Shown here piece after piece: positions 21,972-29,472 of a stretch of DNA of 29,472 nucleotides (positions within the stretch are counted from its first letter, which is position 1; each line of letters opens with the position of its first letter). This DNA is from Streptomyces roseochromogenus subsp. oscitans DS 12.976 (lineage in GTDB: Bacteria > Actinomycetota > Actinomycetes > Streptomycetales > Streptomycetaceae): contig NZ_CM002285.1 in assembly GCF_000497445.1 (NCBI RefSeq), positions 3,668,512 to 3,697,983 of the forward strand, in the 5' to 3' direction. The position numbers were made by a program, and so were the translations under genes. Under the pieces are notes generated by a model. That model had not been told where the DNA came from and did not search any database. It saw only the letters and a list, made by a program, of their open reading frames with translations.

Positions 21972-21978
21972 GAGCCGC

Positions 21979-21984
21979 AGCCTA
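21979..21984 (-). promoter_or_regulatory. -10 box of a leaderless glmS transcript
   Basis: TAGGCT on the minus strand, 7 nt before the ATG of glmS. A weak GTTTTC hexamer lies 17 nt further upstream as a possible -35. No ribosome-binding site is present between them and the start. Confidence 0.5.
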
Positions 21985-22009
21985 CGACCCGCTCGGCGCC
22001 AGAAAACGC

Positions 22010-22277
22010 TTCCGCCTGCCCGGATTCGGAAATTCCCACAGCCATACGAACGGCGAACACGGCCGTACGGTCGCCGAAGGTGCAGTGCTCCGCGGCCCCG
22101 TCCGCCGCCGGCCGAGGGCCGCCCCGATCCACGTACCGGCCGGGACACCGAGCGCAGAACACGGTGAGCGCCGCGAGCAGCGCCGTCCGCGATCGACCGG
22201 AGCACACCGACGATCACTAAGCCGTCGGTCTGTACGGCGAAGGCGGCGACCGTCAGCGCGTAGAGCTGAAGGGACAC
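22010..22277 (-). pseudogene. decayed N-terminal fragment of an MFS-type transporter
   Basis: From GTG 22277 the minus strand reads VSLQLYALTVAAFAVQTDGL and then VIVGVLRSIAD, the first membrane helix and loop typical of drug-efflux MFS proteins (usually ...DxxVVxGxLPxIAxDL). After that the reading becomes Arg/Gly-rich. In a second frame LLAALTVFCARCPG may be a further piece. The rest of a ~400-residue transporter is absent before glmS. It faces the TetR-like gene, the usual layout of a regulator and its efflux pump. The call rests on a short stretch and is tentative. Confidence 0.35.
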
Positions 22278-22338
22278 CGGAAGGAGGAGAACGACGACGA
22301 GGAAGAGGAGGAGAGGATGGCGGTCACCCCACCCGCCC

Positions 22339-22860
22339 ATGCCGAGGCCCGCCGGCCCCGAACGCCGCCGCGAGGCGACCGACGCCGTGATCGAGCAGCT
22401 CGCCCGCACCGGCATCGGCTCCTTCCCGCTGCGCACGCCGGCCGAGGGGCTGGGGCGGAGCGCTGGACGAGCGGCAGCACGCGGCGCCGCGCGCCACCAC
22501 CGGCCGGCCGACCGCGCGGTCCCGGTCAGCGAGGTCGTCCGCTCCGCCTGGCACCGCGACCTCAGCCCCGGCGAACTCGACATGACCCGGCTCATCCGGG
22601 AGACCGAGGGCCTCGCGGCGGCCGGCCGGCTCACCCTCCCGCACCCCGGCCTCGTGCGCGGCCGCGCCGAGTCCGTCGCCCCCCGCCTGGTCCACCGCGG
22701 CCTGTCCGGCGCAGCCGCCCTGACCTGCGCCACCCTCCTCAACACCGCCTTCTCCAGCCTCCAGGCCGACCTGCTGATCACCGGCGGCCACGAGCGCGGC
22801 GAAGCGGCATCGGACGCCCTGTGCGCCTGGGTCGACGCCCAGGTGACCGCAGCCGCGTGA
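22339..22860 (+). pseudogene. TetR-family regulator, probably decayed
   Basis: The open frame gives 173 residues. The start MPRPAGPERRREATDAVIEQ, followed by LARTGIGSFPLRTPAEGLGRS, fits the first two helices of a TetR HTH. The end SPGELDMTRLIRETEGLAAA... TLLNTAFSSLQADLLITGG... LCAWVDAQ fits a TetR ligand domain. The middle (about 44-70) is Arg/Ala/His-rich and the recognition helix is missing; in another frame this stretch reads ALDERQHAAPRATTG, like the start of the TetR ligand domain. This suggests a deletion followed by a second, compensating frameshift. Third-position GC is high in this frame at both ends. No ribosome-binding site precedes the ATG. It is divergent from the MFS fragment. 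A functional protein of another kind cannot be fully excluded. Confidence 0.5.
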
Positions 22861-22875
22861 CGGACCCCACCCACC

Positions 22876-22893
22876 ACGGAGTTCAAACTCCGT
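22876..22893. promoter_or_regulatory. 18-bp inverted repeat upstream of coaA
   Basis: ACGGAGTT, spacer CA, AACTCCGT: perfect 8-bp arms, 15 nt after the TetR-like stop and 12 nt before the coaA GTG. It has the size of a TetR-type operator and could also be a transcript-end hairpin. An AT-rich stretch (TTAACAAT) follows directly and may be the -10 of coaA. Confidence 0.6.
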
Positions 22894-22905
22894 TAACAAT
22901 GGAAT

Positions 22906-23895
22906 GTGATCTCATCGGTCTCCTCGATGCCCCGGAGCGCTCACCGGCACAGGCCGGAGGCGACTCCCTACGTCGACCTCACCCGCGCCGAGTGGAGCGC
23001 GCTGCGCGACAAGACGCCGCTGCCGCTCACCGCCGAGGAGGTGGAGAAGCTGCGCGGTCTGGGCGATGTGATCGACCTGGACGAGGTGCGGGACATCTAC
23101 CTCCCGCTCTCCCGGCTCCTCAACCTCTACGTGGGCGCCACGAACGGCCTCAGAGGCGCCCTGAACACCTTCCTCGGCGAGCAGGGCTCCCAGTCCGGCA
23201 CCCCGTTCGTCATAGGCGTCGCCGGCTCGGTGGCCGTCGGAAAGTCCACGGTCGCCCGTCTCCTGCAGGCCCTGCTCTCCCGCTGGCCGGAACACCCGCG
23301 CGTGGAACTGGTCACGACGGACGGATTCCTCCTGCCCACCAAGGAGTTGGAGGCCCGCGGCCTGATGTCGCGGAAAGGATTCCCCGAGTCCTACGACCGC
23401 CGGGCCCTCACCCGTTTCGTCGCCGACATCAAGGCGGGGAAGGACGAGGTCACGGCCCCCGTCTACTCCCACCTCATCTACGACATCGTGCCGGACAGGA
23501 AGCTCACGGTCCGCCGCCCCGACATCCTGATCGTCGAGGGCCTCAACGTCCTGCAGCCCGCCCTGCCCGGCAAGGACGGCCGCACCCGGGTCGGCCTCGC
23601 CGACTACTTCGACTTCAGCGTGTACGTCGACGCGAGCGCCGAGGACATCGAACGCTGGTACCTCAACCGCTTCAAGAAGCTGCGCCAGACCGCCTTCCAG
23701 AACCCGGACTCGTACTTCCGCAAGTACACCCAGGTCTCCGAGGAGGAGGCCCTCGACTACGCCCGGACCCTCTGGCGCACCATCAACAAGCCCAACCTGA
23801 CCGAGAACATCGCGCCCACCCGAGGCCGAGCCACCCTCATCGTCCGCAAGGGCCAGGACCACAAGGTCCAGCGCCTGAGGCTACGCAAGCTGTAA
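22906..23895 (+). CDS. coaA: pantothenate kinase, type I
   Basis: ATP-dependent phosphorylation of pantothenate, the committed and CoA-inhibited step of CoA synthesis. 329 residues. Family blocks: [11 protein letters not shown] near the N-terminus, P-loop [12 protein letters not shown] (104-115), [55 protein letters not shown] and [10 protein letters not shown], ending [19 protein letters not shown]. The first start, GTG 22906, has only a weak ribosome-binding site; ATG 22927 ([10 protein letters not shown]) is a good alternative and would drop seven residues. It supplies CoA that acpS later uses. Convergent with glmM; a dispersed repeat lies between them. Confidence 0.94.
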   Translation: MISSVSSMPRSAHRHRPEATPYVDLTRAEWSALRDKTPLPLTAEEVEKLRGLGDVIDLDEVRDIYLPLSRLLNLYVGATNGLRGALNTFLGEQGSQSGTPFVIGVAGSVAVGKSTVARLLQALLSRWPEHPRVELVTTDGFLLPTKELEARGLMSRKGFPESYDRRALTRFVADIKAGKDEVTAPVYSHLIYDIVPDRKLTVRRPDILIVEGLNVLQPALPGKDGRTRVGLADYFDFSVYVDASAEDIERWYLNRFKKLRQTAFQNPDSYFRKYTQVSEEEALDYARTLWRTINKPNLTENIAPTRGRATLIVRKGQDHKVQRLRLRKL

Positions 23896-23898
23896 CTA

Positions 23899-23989
23899 CC
23901 CAGGGGCGCGGGGCTGTGTCCGATATGCGGCCCCGCCGCGTGGGCGTGACAGGCCACGACGAACCAGCGCCCCGCGACGCACAGCCCCG
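23899..23989 (+). repeat. dispersed intergenic repeat, copy B, with large inverted repeat
   Basis: It carries the same blocks as 17312-17381: AGGGGCGCGGGGCTGTG, CCGATATGCGGC, CCGCCGCG and GGCCACGACG. It also has 10-bp inverted ends, CGGGGCTGTG (23909-23918) and CACAGCCCCG (23980-23989), that can close a 61-nt loop. It lies between the convergent coaA and glmM genes and could serve as a bidirectional terminator. Confidence 0.7.
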
Positions 23990-24007
23990 GCAACCCGAAC
24001 CCGGATC

Positions 24008-25366
24008 TCAGCCCAACGCCGACTTCACGGCATCGGCCAGCCGCCCGGCCACCGACCGAGCCTGCTCGATATCCGCGGCCTCGACCATCACGCGCACCAA
24101 CGGCTCGGTACCCGAGGGACGGAGCAACACCCGCCCGGTCTCCCCCAGTTCACGCTCAGCCTCAGCAACAGCGGCAGCCACGTCGGCAGACGTACGCACA
24201 CGCGACTTGTCCACATCCGGCACATTGATCAGCACCTGCGGCAGCCGCTCCATCACCGAGGCGAGCTCCCGCAGCGAACGTCCGGTCTCCGCGACCCGAG
24301 CGGCGAGCAGCAGCCCGGTCAGCGTGCCGTCACCGGTCGTCGCGTGATCGAGAATGATCACGTGCCCGGACTGCTCACCGCCCAGGGCGAACCCGTGCTC
24401 CTTCATCTCCTCGAGCACATACCGGTCCCCGACGGCCGTCTGCACCAGCCGGATCCCGGCCCGCTCCATCGCCAGCTTGAACCCGAGGTTGGACATCACG
24501 GTGGCCACCACCGTGTCCGCCCGCAGCGCGGACCGCTCCCGCATGGCCAGCGCCAGCACCGAGAGGATCTGGTCGCCGTCGATCTCCTCGCCGGCGTGGT
24601 CCACGGCCAGACAGCGGTCGGCGTCGCCGTCGTGCGCGATACCGAAGTCCGCGCGGTGCTCGACGACCGCGGCTTTCAGCCGGCCGAGGTGGGTCGAGCC
24701 GCACCCGTCGTTGATGTTGAGCCCGTCCGGCGCCGCGCCGATCGTGACGACCTCGGCGCCCGCCCGGGAGAACGCCTCCGGCGAGACCCCCGAGGCCGCG
24801 CCGTGCGCTTCGTCCAGGACGATCTTCAGTCCGTCCAGCCGGTTGGGCAGGACGGACAGCAGGTGGCCGACGTACTGTTCGAAGCCCTCGTCGTACGACC
24901 GTACGCGCCCCACACCGGCGCCCGTCGGCCGCTCCCACGGCTCGCCGTGCCGGTGGGACTCGTACACCGCCTCGATCTTGTCCTCCAGCTCGTCGGCGAG
25001 CTTGTGGCCGCCGCGGGCGAAGAACTTGATGCCGTTGTCCGGCATGGCGTTGTGGCTGGCGGAGAGCATCACGCCCAGGTCGGCGCCGAGCGCGCCGGTC
25101 AGGAAGGCCACGGCGGGGGTCGGCAGCACACCGACGGTCAGGACGTCCACGCCGGCACTCGCGAGGCCGGCGACCACGGCCGCCTCCAGGAACTCCCCGG
25201 ACGCCCGCGGGTCCCGTCCGACCACCGCCTTCGGCCGGTGGCCCGCGAAGGTGCCCGCCTCGGCGAGCACGTGGGCCGCCGCAACGGACAGGCCGAGCGC
25301 CATCTCGGCCGTCAGGTCCGCGTTGGCGATACCGCGCACGCCGTCCGTACCGAAGAGTCGTCCCAC
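24008..25366 (-). CDS. glmM: phosphoglucosamine mutase
   Basis: Converts glucosamine-6-phosphate to glucosamine-1-phosphate, the step after GlmS. 452 residues with the four-domain alpha-D-phosphohexomutase fold. N-terminus [13 protein letters not shown]; the phosphoserine is Ser104 in [15 protein letters not shown]; the metal-binding loop is DGDADRC; the sugar loop is EQSGHVI; the phosphate-binding loop near the end is [15 protein letters not shown] 25366 is preceded by AGGAGG 4 nt upstream, a clear start. It lies downstream of rplM-rpsI but behind their terminator, with its own candidate promoter. Confidence 0.96.
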   Translation of the reverse strand: MGRLFGTDGVRGIANADLTAEMALGLSVAAAHVLAEAGTFAGHRPKAVVGRDPRASGEFLEAAVVAGLASAGVDVLTVGVLPTPAVAFLTGALGADLGVMLSASHNAMPDNGIKFFARGGHKLADELEDKIEAVYESHRHGEPWERPTGAGVGRVRSYDEGFEQYVGHLLSVLPNRLDGLKIVLDEAHGAASGVSPEAFSRAGAEVVTIGAAPDGLNINDGCGSTHLGRLKAAVVEHRADFGIAHDGDADRCLAVDHAGEEIDGDQILSVLALAMRERSALRADTVVATVMSNLGFKLAMERAGIRLVQTAVGDRYVLEEMKEHGFALGGEQSGHVIILDHATTGDGTLTGLLLAARVAETGRSLRELASVMERLPQVLINVPDVDKSRVRTSADVAAAVAEAERELGETGRVLLRPSGTEPLVRVMVEAADIEQARSVAGRLADAVKSALG

Positions 25367-25403
25367 TTGTCCTCCTGAGGAAACATCCGCTCACACAAGC
25401 CTT

Positions 25404-25432
25404 TGAGCGTCTGAGCGTCTTGTGTCGTTATA
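25404..25432 (-). promoter_or_regulatory. promoter candidate and tandem 8-mers in the glmM leader
   Basis: TATAAC on the minus strand (25432-25427) is a fair -10; no good -35 is seen. Just downstream, on the plus strand, TGAGCGTC is repeated in tandem (25404-25411 and 25412-25419), inside the ~55-nt leader of glmM. Confidence 0.4.
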
Positions 25433-25455
25433 CGCCCTGGGCTGGGATAAACGAG

Positions 25456-25490
25456 CGCCCCGACGGCACACGTGGCGTGCCGCCGGGGCG
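25456..25490. terminator. hairpin terminator after rpsI
   Basis: CGCCCCG, one mismatch, CGGCAC (25456-25469), loop of 7, GTGCCG, one mismatch, CGGGGCG (25477-25490). It lies 27 nt after the rpsI stop in the direction of transcription and is followed on the minus strand by CGTTTAT. It separates the ribosomal operon from glmM. Confidence 0.8.
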
Positions 25491-25517
25491 TTCGGAGTAC
25501 GAGCAGGCAGCTGCTGT

Positions 25518-26033
25518 TTAGCGCTTGCTGTACTGCGGGGCCTTGCGGGCCTTCTTCAGACCGGCCTTCTTCCGCTCGACCGCGCGGTCGTCGCGGCGCA
25601 GGAAGCCGGCCTTCTTCAGCGGGCCACGGTTGTTGTCGACGTCGGCCTCGTTCAGCGCGCGGGCGACACCGAGACGGAGCGCACCGGCCTGGCCGGAGAC
25701 ACCGCCACCGGCGATGCGGGCGATGACGTCGTAACGACCCTCGAGCTCAAGCACCTTGAAGGGCTCGTTGACTTCCTGCTGGTGCACCTTGTTCGGGAAG
25801 TAGTCCTCAAGGGTGCGACCGTTGATCTTCCACTTGCCGGTGCCCGGGACGATCCGGACACGGGCGATGGCGTTCTTGCGGCGGCCCAGGCCGGCGGCGG
25901 GCTGGGGCTCACCGAAGCGCGAGGCGAGGGACTCGGAGGTGTACTCACCCTCCACCGGAACCTCGGACTCGGTGGTGTAGCTCTCGATGTCTTCGATCTC
26001 TTCGATCGGCTGCTCGGCAGTGGTCTCGGCCAC
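25518..26033 (-). CDS. rpsI: 30S ribosomal protein S9
   Basis: Small-subunit protein whose C-terminal tail reaches the P-site tRNA. 171 residues; the core starts near [17 protein letters not shown] and ends with the universal KAPQYSKR. About 50 N-terminal residues (acidic, [20 protein letters not shown]) are extra compared with E. coli S9 (130 residues), as is usual in actinobacteria. GTG 26033 has GAGGAG 4 nt upstream. Downstream of rplM with a 42-nt gap, in the widely conserved rplM-rpsI operon. Confidence 0.97.
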   Translation of the reverse strand: MAETTAEQPIEEIEDIESYTTESEVPVEGEYTSESLASRFGEPQPAAGLGRRKNAIARVRIVPGTGKWKINGRTLEDYFPNKVHQQEVNEPFKVLELEGRYDVIARIAGGGVSGQAGALRLGVARALNEADVDNNRGPLKKAGFLRRDDRAVERKKAGLKKARKAPQYSKR

Positions 26034-26075
26034 GATTCTCCTCAGATTCTCTTCAGTCTTAGGGGGTGGCCGGAC

Positions 26076-26519
26076 TTACTGCGCGACCTGGGTGATCTCG
26101 AACGGAACCGGCTGCTGGGCAGCGTGGGGGTGGTTCTCGCCGCGGTAGACCTTCAGCTTGGAGAGCATCTGACGGCCCAGGGTGTTCTTGGGGAGCATGC
26201 CCTTGACGGCCTTCTCGATGGCCTTCTCGGGGTTCTTGTCCAGCAGCTCGTCGTAGCGGACGGAGCGCAGACCACCCGGGTAGCCGGAGTGGCGGTACGC
26301 CATCTTCTGGGTCCGCTTGTTGCCGGACAGGTGCACCTTGTCCGCGTTGATGATGATGACGAAGTCACCAGCGTCGACGTGGGGGGCGTAGATCGGCTTG
26401 TGCTTGCCCCGGAGGAGGGTCGCTGCGGTGGTGGCGAGACGGCCCAGGACAATGTCCTGAGCGTCGATGACGTGCCACTGGCGCGTCACATCGCCGGGCT
26501 TGGGGCTGTACGTACGCAC
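26076..26519 (-). CDS. rplM: 50S ribosomal protein L13
   Basis: Early-assembling large-subunit protein. 147 residues, the normal size. Seen blocks: [74 protein letters not shown] and [19 protein letters not shown] 26519 is preceded by GAAGG about 9 nt upstream. A housekeeping promoter lies about 180 nt upstream, so the mRNA has a long leader, which may serve autoregulation. First gene of rplM-rpsI. Confidence 0.97.
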   Translation of the reverse strand: MRTYSPKPGDVTRQWHVIDAQDIVLGRLATTAATLLRGKHKPIYAPHVDAGDFVIIINADKVHLSGNKRTQKMAYRHSGYPGGLRSVRYDELLDKNPEKAIEKAVKGMLPKNTLGRQMLSKLKVYRGENHPHAAQQPVPFEITQVAQ

Positions 26520-26690
26520 GGTTCGTAGCCTTCGCTTCGAGTGAATGGTCCTGAACAGGTCACCGAAACGATCACGACAGCCTTGACCGCACCGCGGTGA
26601 CGCAAACCGCGTGCTGGTCGCTGGTCATCGGCCCGGCGGACCGGTGTAAGGGCCCGTCCCGTGAGAATGAGCAAGCCAATACACAACGAA
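26520..26690 (-). promoter_or_regulatory. long 5' leader of rplM
   Basis: About 170 nt between the predicted transcription start near 26689 and the rplM GTG hold no reading frame I trust. The leader contains CGCGGT and ACCGCG arms able to form a 6-bp hairpin with a 7-nt loop. Ribosomal-protein leaders are often autoregulatory; I do not recognise a known motif here. Confidence 0.4.
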
Positions 26691-26695
26691 GAAGC

Positions 26696-26725
26696 AGAAT
26701 ACCTGGGCGCCCCCGGACGGGTCAA
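26696..26725 (-). promoter_or_regulatory. housekeeping promoter of rplM-rpsI
   Basis: On the minus strand TTGACC (26725-26720), 18-nt spacer, TATTCT (26701-26696). It is a close fit to the HrdB consensus, in the right place for the ribosomal operon. Confidence 0.7.
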
Positions 26726-26804
26726 AACGGCGCCCTCCCCGCTCACACCGGCGGACAAACACGGCATGCCGCCGCACGCGCCCCGGCACCCTGCGTGCCC
26801 CGTC

Positions 26805-26810
26805 TAAGAT
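26805..26810 (+). promoter_or_regulatory. -10 box of a leaderless transcript
   Basis: TAAGAT followed by 7 nt and then the ATG at 26818. An in-frame ATG at 26809 overlaps the box and is therefore unlikely to be the start. No ribosome-binding site is present. Confidence 0.5.
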
Positions 26811-26817
26811 GCGCCCC

Positions 26818-27693
26818 ATGAGTTACGGGCAGGGGGGACCCCAGTCTCAGTGGGATCCCTGGAAACCGCATTCCCAGCAGCCCTGGAGCAGCGGCGACGA
26901 CGGGACCCCGGACTGGGCCGCGCTCGCCGAGGCCTCGGAGTCCCGGAACAAGCGCCGCAAGCTGCTGTTCATAGGCGGTGGCGCGGTCGCGACGGTCGCG
27001 ATAGGCACCGCGGTCGCCATGGCCGTCGTCTCGGCGAACAGCGGCAACAGCGCGAACGGCACCCCCACCAACCTGCCCGCCAGCGCCTCCGTGCCGAGCG
27101 GCTCGGCCACGCCGTCCTTCGCCCCCACCAGCGCCCCGCCGCCGCTGAACCCCAAGGACTTCATCTCCAGCGCCAAGAAGGACACCGCCCCGCTCAACGC
27201 GGACAGCCTGTTCCCGGGCACGCAGCTGACCATGGGTGACACGGTGTACAAGAAGGGCGCCACGGCCGACACCACGCAGTGCGCCACCGCCGCGGGCGGC
27301 ACCCTGCCGAAGATCCTCGACGCCAACCGCTGCACCCGCCTGATCCGCGCGACCTACACCAACGGCGGCGGGATCGCGATCACCGTCGGCGTCGCCGTCT
27401 TCGACGACCAGGCCCAGGCCGCGAAGGTCAAGGCGCAGGCCGCCAAGAAGGCCGTGGTGCGCTCCCTGCCCGGCAACGGCGTCAAGAACTTCTGCGACGC
27501 CGCGGTCTGCCTGACCACCACGAACGCCGTCGGCCGCTATGTCTACTTCACGACCGGCGGCTTCCTCGACGGCAAGGACGTCACCAACAAGGACACGAAG
27601 GTCTTCCGCGTCGGCGACGACCTGCAGCAGTTCACCTTCAACCAGATCATCCGCCGCGGCCAGGCCCAGGCGTCCGCGGCGGCGAACCGGTAG
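26818..27693 (+). CDS. single-pass membrane protein of unknown function
   Basis: 291 residues. A cytoplasmic N-terminus rich in Gln/Trp/Pro/Gly (about 1-45) ends with the basic stop KRRK. One membrane helix follows (about 49-71, LLFIGGGAVATVAIGTAVAM), then a Ser/Thr/Pro-rich linker (72-110) and an extracellular domain (about 112-285). That domain contains three or four Cys (DTTQCATAAGG, ANRCTRLIRATY, NFCDAAVCLTT), which probably form disulphides, and the segment TLPKILDANRCTRLIRATYT. I do not recognise the family; similar proteins are common in Streptomyces. The start is fixed by a -10 box 7 nt upstream. It is convergent with truA; the stops are 1 nt apart. Confidence 0.82.
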   Translation: MSYGQGGPQSQWDPWKPHSQQPWSSGDDGTPDWAALAEASESRNKRRKLLFIGGGAVATVAIGTAVAMAVVSANSGNSANGTPTNLPASASVPSGSATPSFAPTSAPPPLNPKDFISSAKKDTAPLNADSLFPGTQLTMGDTVYKKGATADTTQCATAAGGTLPKILDANRCTRLIRATYTNGGGIAITVGVAVFDDQAQAAKVKAQAAKKAVVRSLPGNGVKNFCDAAVCLTTTNAVGRYVYFTTGGFLDGKDVTNKDTKVFRVGDDLQQFTFNQIIRRGQAQASAAANR

Positions 27694-27694
27694 C

Positions 27695-28549
27695 TCAGCA
27701 GCACCCCGCCGACGGAAGCGAGCGCTTGTTCCGCGCCTCCTTGTTGCGCGCTGCGAGCAGCTCGTCGGCGGGGTAGCCGACCTCCTCCAGGGTCAGCCCG
27801 TGCGGCCGTACGACATGCACGGCGGAGTCCCGCACCCCCGCGGCCAGCACCTTCCCGGGCCACTCCGGGCCGCGGTGCCCGTCTCCGACGAACAGCAGCG
27901 CCCCGATCAGCGAGCGCACCATGTTGTGGCAGAAGGCGTCGGCCCGGACGGTCGCGGTGATGATCCCGTCGGCGCCCTTTTCGAGGCTCAGCTCCTGCAG
28001 CGTCCGGATGGTGGTGGCCCCCTCCCGCTTCTTGCAGTAGGCCGCGAAGTCGTGCTCCCCCAGCAGCTGCCGGGCGGCCTCGTTCATGGCGTCCACGTCG
28101 AGCGGCCAGTCGTGCCAGAGGACGTGGTTGCGAAGCAGCGGGTCCACGCCCCCGGGGTTGTCGGTGACCCGGTAGGCGTACCGGCGCCAGATCGCCGAGA
28201 AACGGGCATTGAAGCCGCTCGGCGCCTCGCGGAGAGCCCACACCCGCACGTCCCGGTCCAGGCGTCCGGCGAGCCGCTTGAGCAACTTCTCGTGGTGCTC
28301 CCGCCAGACCCCCTCGGGCAGGTCCACATGCGCCACCTGCCCACGCGCGTGCACCCCGGCATCGGTCCGCCCGGCGACGGTCAGCTCGTACGTCTCCCGG
28401 GACCGCGTGACGGTGCGCAGGGCGTCCTCGATCTCCCCCTGCACGGTGCGCCGCCCTCCGGCCTGCTTGGCCCATCCGGAGAACTCGGTCCCGTCGTAGG
28501 AAAGGTCAAGACGGACACGCACGTAACCGGGCTGTACTTCGTCACTCAC
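27695..28549 (-). CDS. truA: tRNA pseudouridine(38-40) synthase TruA
   Basis: Isomerises uridine to pseudouridine at positions 38-40 of the anticodon stem-loop. 284 residues. The N-terminal block is [17 protein letters not shown]; the catalytic aspartate is Asp63 in [15 protein letters not shown]; other marks are [24 protein letters not shown], and [19 protein letters not shown], where the RNA-binding residues sit. GTG 28549 has GAGGA 8 nt upstream. It follows rplQ in the conserved rpoA-rplQ-truA order, but a hairpin terminator lies between. The C-terminal tail is short and ends SAGCC. Confidence 0.95.
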   Translation of the reverse strand: MSDEVQPGYVRVRLDLSYDGTEFSGWAKQAGGRRTVQGEIEDALRTVTRSRETYELTVAGRTDAGVHARGQVAHVDLPEGVWREHHEKLLKRLAGRLDRDVRVWALREAPSGFNARFSAIWRRYAYRVTDNPGGVDPLLRNHVLWHDWPLDVDAMNEAARQLLGEHDFAAYCKKREGATTIRTLQELSLEKGADGIITATVRADAFCHNMVRSLIGALLFVGDGHRGPEWPGKVLAAGVRDSAVHVVRPHGLTLEEVGYPADELLAARNKEARNKRSLPSAGCC

Positions 28550-28591
28550 GTAGGAATCCTCTCAGGGCGGAGCCGGTGCGAAGAAACGCGA

Positions 28592-28623
28592 AAGCGGGCC
28601 CGCCCCGGAGGGCGAACCCGCTT
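28592..28623. terminator. hairpin terminator after rplQ
   Basis: AAGCGGG, a 2-nt internal loop, CGCCC, loop CGGA, GGGCG, 2 nt, CCCGCTT. On the minus strand it is followed by TTTCGCGTTTC, a T-rich tail. It lies 19 nt after the rplQ stop and should end the rpoA operon, with possible read-through to truA. Confidence 0.8.
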
Positions 28624-28641
28624 CCCGCGTCAGGCAGAGCC

Positions 28642-29136
28642 TCAGGCTTCCTTCGACTCCTCGGCAGCGGCCTCCTCGGCCGGAGCCTCGGTGGTCTCCG
28701 CAGCCTTGGCCTCCTCGGCCTCCTTGACCGCACGCTTGGTGGCGGCCTCGGCCTCACCGGTCGCCTGCTGGGCAACCGTCAGCGCCTCGACCAGCTCGAT
28801 GACGGCCATGGGCGCGTTGTCGCCACGGCGGTTACCGATCTTGGTGATGCGGGTGTAGCCACCCGGACGGTTCTCGTACCGCGGGCCGATCTCGGTGAAG
28901 AGCGTGTGGACGACGCCCTTGTCCGTGATGACCTGGAGCACCTGACGGCGGTTGTGAAGGTCGCCCTTCTTCGCCTTGGTGATCAGACGCTCGGCGTACG
29001 GGCGCAGGCGGCGGGCCTTCGCCTCGGTGGTGGTGATACGGCCGTGCTCGAAGAGCGCCTTCGCGAGGTTCGCGAGGAGCAGCTTCTCGTGCGCGGCGCT
29101 GCCGCCCAGACGGGCACCCTTGGTGGGCTTCGGCAT
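28642..29136 (-). CDS. rplQ: 50S ribosomal protein L17
   Basis: Large-subunit protein near the exit tunnel. 164 residues; the core (1-120) has [58 protein letters not shown] and [20 protein letters not shown]. The last ~35 residues form an Ala/Glu-rich extension common in actinobacteria and absent from E. coli L17 (127 residues). ATG 29136 has AGGAGAA upstream. It follows rpoA after a 117-nt gap. Confidence 0.97.
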   Translation of the reverse strand: MPKPTKGARLGGSAAHEKLLLANLAKALFEHGRITTTEAKARRLRPYAERLITKAKKGDLHNRRQVLQVITDKGVVHTLFTEIGPRYENRPGGYTRITKIGNRRGDNAPMAVIELVEALTVAQQATGEAEAATKRAVKEAEEAKAAETTEAPAEEAAAEESKEA

Positions 29137-29253
29137 TGTTCTTCTCCTGTGTGTCTGCCCCGGCCGTGTCAGGTACCGGGGTCAGTATCCGAGCAGACGG
29201 TTGTCTGTCGGAGATCCGGGGTCCGCTGACGCGAACCCCGGAGGCTGTGGAGA

Positions 29254-29472
29254 TCAGTACTGCTCGGTCTCCACGAAACCCGCGTCCGCGTCGTCGTCGG
29301 CGCCGAAGGCGTCCGCGGCGGCGGTCGGGTCGAATCCGGGCGGGCTGTCCTTGAGAGCCAGGCCCATGCCGGCCAGCTTCGCCTTGACCTCGTCGATGGA
29401 CTTCGCACCGAAGTTACGGATGTCCAGGAGGTCCGCCTCGGAACGGGCGACGAGCTCACCCACCGAGTGGAT
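29254..29472 (-). CDS. rpoA: RNA polymerase alpha subunit, C-terminal part (partial)
   Basis: The window ends inside this gene; only the last 72 codons are present. They encode the end of the alpha C-terminal domain: [40 protein letters not shown] and an acidic tail ending VETEQY. This domain binds UP elements and activators. Gene order rpoA-rplQ is universal in this group. The 5' part lies beyond 29472. Confidence 0.95.
   Translation of the reverse strand: MHSVGELVARSEADLLDIRNFGAKSIDEVKAKLAGMGLALKDSPPGFDPTAAADAFGADDDADAGFVETEQY

Noticed and set aside
20271..22220. 649-codon open frame antisense to glmS
   Set aside because: The reading is low in structure and Arg/Asp/Gly/His-rich; glmS on the other strand carries every family motif.
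22317..22340. Start of the TetR-like gene at ATG 22317, which has a strong AGGAGG-like sequence
   Set aside because: The frame from 22317 reads Pro/Arg-rich nonsense; the TetR-like residues are in the frame of ATG 22339. The purine run is the complement of a hydrophobic coding stretch on the minus strand.
1..29472. Biosynthetic gene cluster, prophage or integrative element
   Set aside because: No synthase, integrase, transposase, capsid or attachment-site pattern was found; the tRNA-like gene is not followed by a duplicated 3' end within the window.

Overview
The window is a high-GC actinobacterial chromosome segment that I read as Streptomyces. The reasons are the strong G/C bias at third codon positions, frequent GTG and TTG starts, and the ribosomal/cell-wall gene order. 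That order, read right to left, is rpoA-rplQ-truA, rplM-rpsI-glmM, coaA, glmS, acpS, nnrD, alr, tsaE, tsaB-rimI-tsaD. It is a core-chromosome region with a few accessory or decaying insertions. No prophage, transposase, CRISPR array or antibiotic cluster is visible.

Layout. (a) 1-3.8 kb: a THUMP-like SAM methyltransferase; convergent to it, an ECF42-type sigma factor with its DGPF/YCII partner gene, preceded by a promoter that fits the group's own recognition motif; then the remains of an LCP (LytR-CpsA-Psr) gene. (b) 3.8-8.4 kb: a xylan module made of a secreted GH10 xylanase, a LacI-type repressor and a divergent cytoplasmic GH3 glycosidase, with TTCGAA/CCGAAAGTTTCGG-type operator candidates. 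(c) 8.5-9.6 kb: a four-repeat DUF347 membrane protein, a strong hairpin terminator, and on the other strand a small tRNA-like gene. (d) 9.6-13.8 kb: the tRNA t6A genes (tsaD, rimI, tsaB and, separately, tsaE), a membrane-anchored L,D-transpeptidase-like protein without the catalytic residues, and a 64-codon gene under an iron-box-like palindrome. (e) 13.7-19.3 kb: alpha/beta hydrolase, alanine racemase, L,D-transpeptidase, NAD(P)H-hydrate repair enzyme and holo-ACP synthase, mostly co-directional. (f) 19.3-25.4 kb: an SDR, glmS, a decayed TetR/MFS pair, coaA and glmM. (g) 25.4-29.5 kb: rpsI-rplM, an unknown single-pass membrane protein, truA, rplQ and the 3' end of rpoA.

How the genes work together: glmS and glmM supply glucosamine-1-phosphate for UDP-GlcNAc, alr supplies D-alanine, and the L,D-transpeptidase crosslinks peptidoglycan. 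coaA and acpS supply CoA and the phosphopantetheine arm of acyl carriers. TsaB/D/E make t6A37 on tRNAs, and RimI-type acetyltransferases are commonly encoded beside them.

The most interesting item is at 9485-9557 on the minus strand. It folds into a 73-nt tRNA with the glycine identity elements (anticodon UCC, U73, G1-C72/C2-G71/G3-C70, encoded CCA), but with TGC in place of the conserved TTC of the T-loop, a U at position 37, and a C32/G38 pair able to shrink the anticodon loop. It has its own candidate promoter. These are the kinds of deviation described for the peptidoglycan-dedicated tRNA-Gly of staphylococci, and Streptomyces walls carry a glycine bridge added from Gly-tRNA. This link is an inference, stated with tests below. 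Secondary finds are a set of apparently leaderless genes sharing a TAGGCT-like -10 box directly before the start codon, two diverged copies of an intergenic repeat, and a palindromic repeat inserted in frame into the first gene.
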